From positions 1 through 56,094 of the forward strand of contig JAKIVR010000009.1 of NCBI GenBank assembly GCA_022750455.1: a stretch of 56,094 bases of DNA, written 5' to 3'. The stretch comes from Thermoplasmata archaeon (lineage in GTDB: Archaea > Thermoplasmatota > Thermoplasmata > Lutacidiplasmatales > UBA184). The translations under genes were made by a program, and so were the position numbers. This document shows, piece by piece, positions 53,973 to 56,094 of this stretch (its first letter is position 1; each line of letters starts with the position of its first letter). Below the pieces are notes generated by a model that was not told the origin of the DNA, made no database searches, and worked only from the letters and a program-made list of their open reading frames with translations.

Positions 53973-55823
53973 GTGATCCGACGGGTGGATGCATTCGACG
54001 GCCTCGCTTGCCTCGGCACCGCCCAGATCGGCAATCTGCTCCTTGCACTCCCGGCGCTCGCGGAGAGTGCCCCGACCACCGGGGGAACGATGGGACCACG
54101 GTTAGTCCTCGAATCCGGGCCAACGGCCGACTCGGGGGATCTTCGACGGTCTGTGCAATTGCGGCAGGGTTCGACTATCGAGTCCTTCCAACTTCCAATC
54201 GCAGCTCCGGAGATCGCCGGGACGGCCGGGGAGACTCGTGACCTAGGAGGGGGCCGGTGGGTGGTCCGGGGACCGACCGGCCGGTCCGATCTCGCGAGGC
54301 TTGGGGCGGCGCGGCCATCCTTGATCGTCCTCGCCAATGCCCGCGCGCTCTGGCGGGACGGGGAACCGTTCGTCCGGGCGATCGCAGATCTCCGGGAAGC
54401 TGTCGGCGCCGGCCCGGTGCTATGGGCTCCCCGGGTCGCGCTCCCGAACCGGATTGCGTGGCTGACGTACGTTTCGGTGGACCTCCTGGACACCACGGAG
54501 GGACTGTGGCAGTCGGCTGAGGGCGTCTCCATGGACGCCACCTTCGGCCGGCACGAGCCGACCTCTCCGGCCACTTCGGAGATCGGCAGCGAGTATCGGG
54601 CCGAGATGGAACGCGTGCGCCACGCGATCATCGCGGGCCGGCTGCGAGACCTCGTCGAGATGCGACAAGGGACCGAGCCGGCGCTGGCGGAGATGCTCCG
54701 ATACACAGACCAACACCTCGGGACCCTGCTGGAAGAGCGAACGCCGGTCGTCGAAAATCGACCCCAGCGCTACGTGTACAAGGAGGCAGGTCGTCGACCG
54801 GAGATCCGACGTTTCCAAGAGCGGCTCCAGCTCCGCTACGCTCCGCCGCCCTCGAAGTCGGTCCTCCTCCTCATCCCGTGCTCAAGGACCAAGCCGTACC
54901 GGCAGTCGCCGTCCCATCGAAGATTCTCCCGGGCGTGGGCGGACCATCCCTGCCGCGCCCGATTGCACACAGTCTCCGTCACCTCGCCCCTCGGGGTCGT
55001 GCCCCGGGAGCTCGAAGACGTGTACCCCGCGCCCGACTACGACATTCCGGTGACGGGGGAGTGGGATCCCTCGGAGAGGGAGCCGATCGTGCGCGGTGTC
55101 GAGAGGTTGCTCGCCAGCGGTGCGTACCGCCACATCCTCGTGCATTTGGATCCCGAGGAGTATTCGTGGCTCGAGGCGCCCTTGCGGGCCGCGGCTGGGA
55201 CCCGAGATGTCGTGTGGTCCGGGACCGATGACCGCTCCACCTCGCCCGAATCGATCCGGGTTCTCACCGAGGCCGTCTCGGCCGCTTTGGAGGATTCCCC
55301 GGGGCTCCCCGGAGGACCACTCGCTAGTGTGCGCGATGAGTTGGAGAGCCTCGCCCGCTTCCAGTTCGGAGCCGAGGCGGCCACCCTCCTCTTCCGCCCT
55401 CCCGTTCGACTGATGGGACGCCCTTGGTTCCAGCGAGTGATCGATCCCCAGCACCGAGACCTCCTCACCTGGAGGGAGGAGCGGGGTCTGTTCCACCTGA
55501 CGATGGCCGGGGCGGAGCGCCTCGGACCATCGGAGCTGGGAGTGGTGACGGTCGAGCCGGGGTTCGAGCTGACGGGCGATGTGTTCACTCCCGGGGTCGT
55601 CCGCGCCGATCCGGGGATCCGCACCGGAGACGCGGTCCGGGTCGCCCGCGAAGGGAGACTCTTGGCCGTCGGGGAGGCAACCCTGCCCGGACGCTTGATG
55701 AGGGACCTCCCCCATGGCCTCGCCGTGCGGGTCCGGCACCGCCGCGCAGAGGAGCGAAGCGAGAAGGAGCCCCCGACTCTCGAGCGTGTTGAATCCGAGG
55801 AGCCCTACGGGCCGGTCGTCTAG
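53973..55823 (+). CDS. arcS: Archaeosine synthase ArcS (TgtA2)
   Basis: 616 residues from a GTG with GGAGG eight bases upstream. The N-terminal half is a degenerate TGT-like domain (QIGNLLLALPAL, GPVLWAPRVALPNRIAWLTYVSVDLLDTTEG). The ArcS-specific block VLLLIPCSRTKPYRQSPSHRRF (about 297-318, P-C-S-x-x-K-P-Y) is where the lysine-dependent chemistry takes place. A C-terminal PUA domain binds tRNA (LGVVTVEPGFELTGDVFTPGVVRADPGIRTGDAVRVAREGRLLAVGEA, about 530-600). ArcS converts preQ0 at position 15 of tRNA to the archaeosine precursor. The last 15 bases overlap tRNA-Val. Confidence 0.92.
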   Translation: MIRRVDAFDGLACLGTAQIGNLLLALPALAESAPTTGGTMGPRLVLESGPTADSGDLRRSVQLRQGSTIESFQLPIAAPEIAGTAGETRDLGGGRWVVRGPTGRSDLARLGAARPSLIVLANARALWRDGEPFVRAIADLREAVGAGPVLWAPRVALPNRIAWLTYVSVDLLDTTEGLWQSAEGVSMDATFGRHEPTSPATSEIGSEYRAEMERVRHAIIAGRLRDLVEMRQGTEPALAEMLRYTDQHLGTLLEERTPVVENRPQRYVYKEAGRRPEIRRFQERLQLRYAPPPSKSVLLLIPCSRTKPYRQSPSHRRFSRAWADHPCRARLHTVSVTSPLGVVPRELEDVYPAPDYDIPVTGEWDPSEREPIVRGVERLLASGAYRHILVHLDPEEYSWLEAPLRAAAGTRDVVWSGTDDRSTSPESIRVLTEAVSAALEDSPGLPGGPLASVRDELESLARFQFGAEAATLLFRPPVRLMGRPWFQRVIDPQHRDLLTWREERGLFHLTMAGAERLGPSELGVVTVEPGFELTGDVFTPGVVRADPGIRTGDAVRVAREGRLLAVGEATLPGRLMRDLPHGLAVRVRHRRAEERSEKEPPTLERVESEEPYGPVV

Positions 55824-55881
55824 CGGTTAGGACGCCGCGCTTACAACGCGGAGATCGGCGGTTCAAATCCGCCCCGGCCCA
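55809..55881 (+). tRNA. tRNA-Val (anticodon TAC)
   Basis: 73 nt with complete cloverleaf: acceptor GGGCCGG/CCGGCCC, discriminator A, anticodon stem CCGCG/CGCGG around CTTACAA (anticodon 55842-55844), T arm GGCGG-TTCAAAT-CCGCC. No CCA is encoded and no intron is seen. The first 15 bases contain the end and TAG stop of arcS, so the two genes share sequence on the same strand. Confidence 0.97.
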
Positions 55882-55898
55882 GGACAGATTTGAACCGC
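55858..55898. repeat. 12-bp inverted repeat between the tRNA-Val T arm and the downstream region
   Basis: GCGGTTCAAATC (55858-55869, T arm) recurs inverted as GATTTGAACCGC (55887-55898), starting six bases after the tRNA. It could fold the primary transcript, act in termination, or be a remnant of integration at the tRNA. Confidence 0.75.
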
Positions 55899-56064
55899 GC
55901 CGCATTTCGAATCCCCGGTAGCCGCTGACTTGGGGGTTGCATTGGCAAAGCGACGAGAGTGTGTGAAAAGTCCTCTGGATCGCCCGGTGTTTTGTCAGTC
56001 AAATCGATCGTCCGCTTCAGTACTAACGTCAGGCCTATCTAGCAGTACACTCTATTAGAGCCAT
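55882..56064. other. AT-rich intergenic stretch after tRNA-Val
   Basis: Apart from the inverted repeat and the symmetry CTCTATTAGAG (56050-56060), no gene is visible here. Base composition drops clearly below the rest of the window, suggesting a boundary to acquired DNA. Confidence 0.5.
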
Positions 56065-56094
56065 ATGCCGCGAGTGGTCAAGCTCGAACTGAAC
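56065..56094 (+). CDS. Start of a gene running off the window
   Basis: ATG followed by nine open codons (MPRVVKLELN) up to the edge. Too short to identify; the start is supported only by lying after an AT-rich leader. Confidence 0.3.
   Translation, partial: MPRVVKLELN

Noticed and set aside
1-56094. CRISPR arrays, insertion sequences, rRNA genes
   Set aside because: No regularly spaced direct repeats, transposase motifs, terminal inverted repeats or rRNA-like sequence were seen.

Overview
The window is a 56-kb piece of a GC-rich archaeal chromosome. Archaeal marker genes include RNA polymerase subunits Rpo7 and Rpo11, Spt4, TFS, ribosomal S24e and S27ae, Alba, type II GAPDH, ArcS (archaeosine), Taw2 (wyosine), DUF359 dephospho-CoA kinase, archaeal-type ProRS and a Hef helicase without the nuclease half. 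That last feature, with the PKD-rich surface proteins and high GC, suggests an uncultured GC-rich Thermoplasmatota lineage; this placement is inference. Genes are densely packed (no gene-free stretch over about 250 bp), often convergent and touching. First genes of transcription units usually have an AT-rich box A about 25-32 bp before the start codon, implying leaderless mRNAs. Internal operon genes often carry purine-rich Shine-Dalgarno (SD) sequences.

Layout. 1-926: 5' part of a secreted Asp-box (sialidase-like) protein. 1153-7170: the conserved archaeal cluster rpo7-spt4-DUF359-(gap)-S24e-S27ae, split by a two-gene PKD operon that includes a membrane-anchored winged-helix regulator. 7234-13884: central metabolism (GAPDH, acyl-CoA dehydrogenase, ThiL, glutamate dehydrogenase, a phosphoribosyltransferase), interrupted by a lower-GC pair of unknown genes (8439-9454). 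13895-17540: DUF373 membrane protein, a retropepsin-like protease with a small partner, ProRS and a small membrane protein. 17664-25025: three tandem TPR/STAND ATPase paralogues and a UbiE/MenG-type methyltransferase. 25067-25893: fluoride exporter CrcB plus DUF190 under a fluoride riboswitch. 26019-33164: aminotransferase, Taw2, TrmB regulator, Nudix-like protein, aspartase, a DUF1614-like/RDD membrane protein and an Alba with a repeat tail. 33276-38059: tRNA-Leu(GAG), a zinc-ribbon coiled-coil protein, GNAT, AsnRS, TFS and PurD. 38168-40948: thiol-redox cassette DUF929-VKOR-DUF929. 41019-48941: MsrA, Rpo11, KptA, aldehyde dehydrogenase, glycosyltransferase, Hef helicase, dUTPase and an HTH_10 regulator. 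49122-51463: UbiD-UbiA pair. 51507-53759: a tiny membrane protein and a MacB-type ABC exporter. 53973-55881: ArcS overlapping tRNA-Val(TAC). From 55882 the sequence turns AT-rich.

Together the genes suggest a heterotroph living on amino acids and fatty acids (GDH, aspartase, aminotransferase, acyl-CoA and aldehyde dehydrogenases). It probably makes an isoprenoid quinone (UbiA, UbiD, UbiE-like), and it has extracytoplasmic disulfide formation and methionine-sulfoxide repair, consistent with oxygen exposure. The most notable items are the fluoride riboswitch, whose 3' strand is perfectly complementary to the crcB SD; the PKD-TM-winged-helix regulator; box A elements embedded in inverted repeats at 38083, 46092 and 48963; the STAND paralogues with duplicated promoters; and the DUF929-VKOR-DUF929 cassette.
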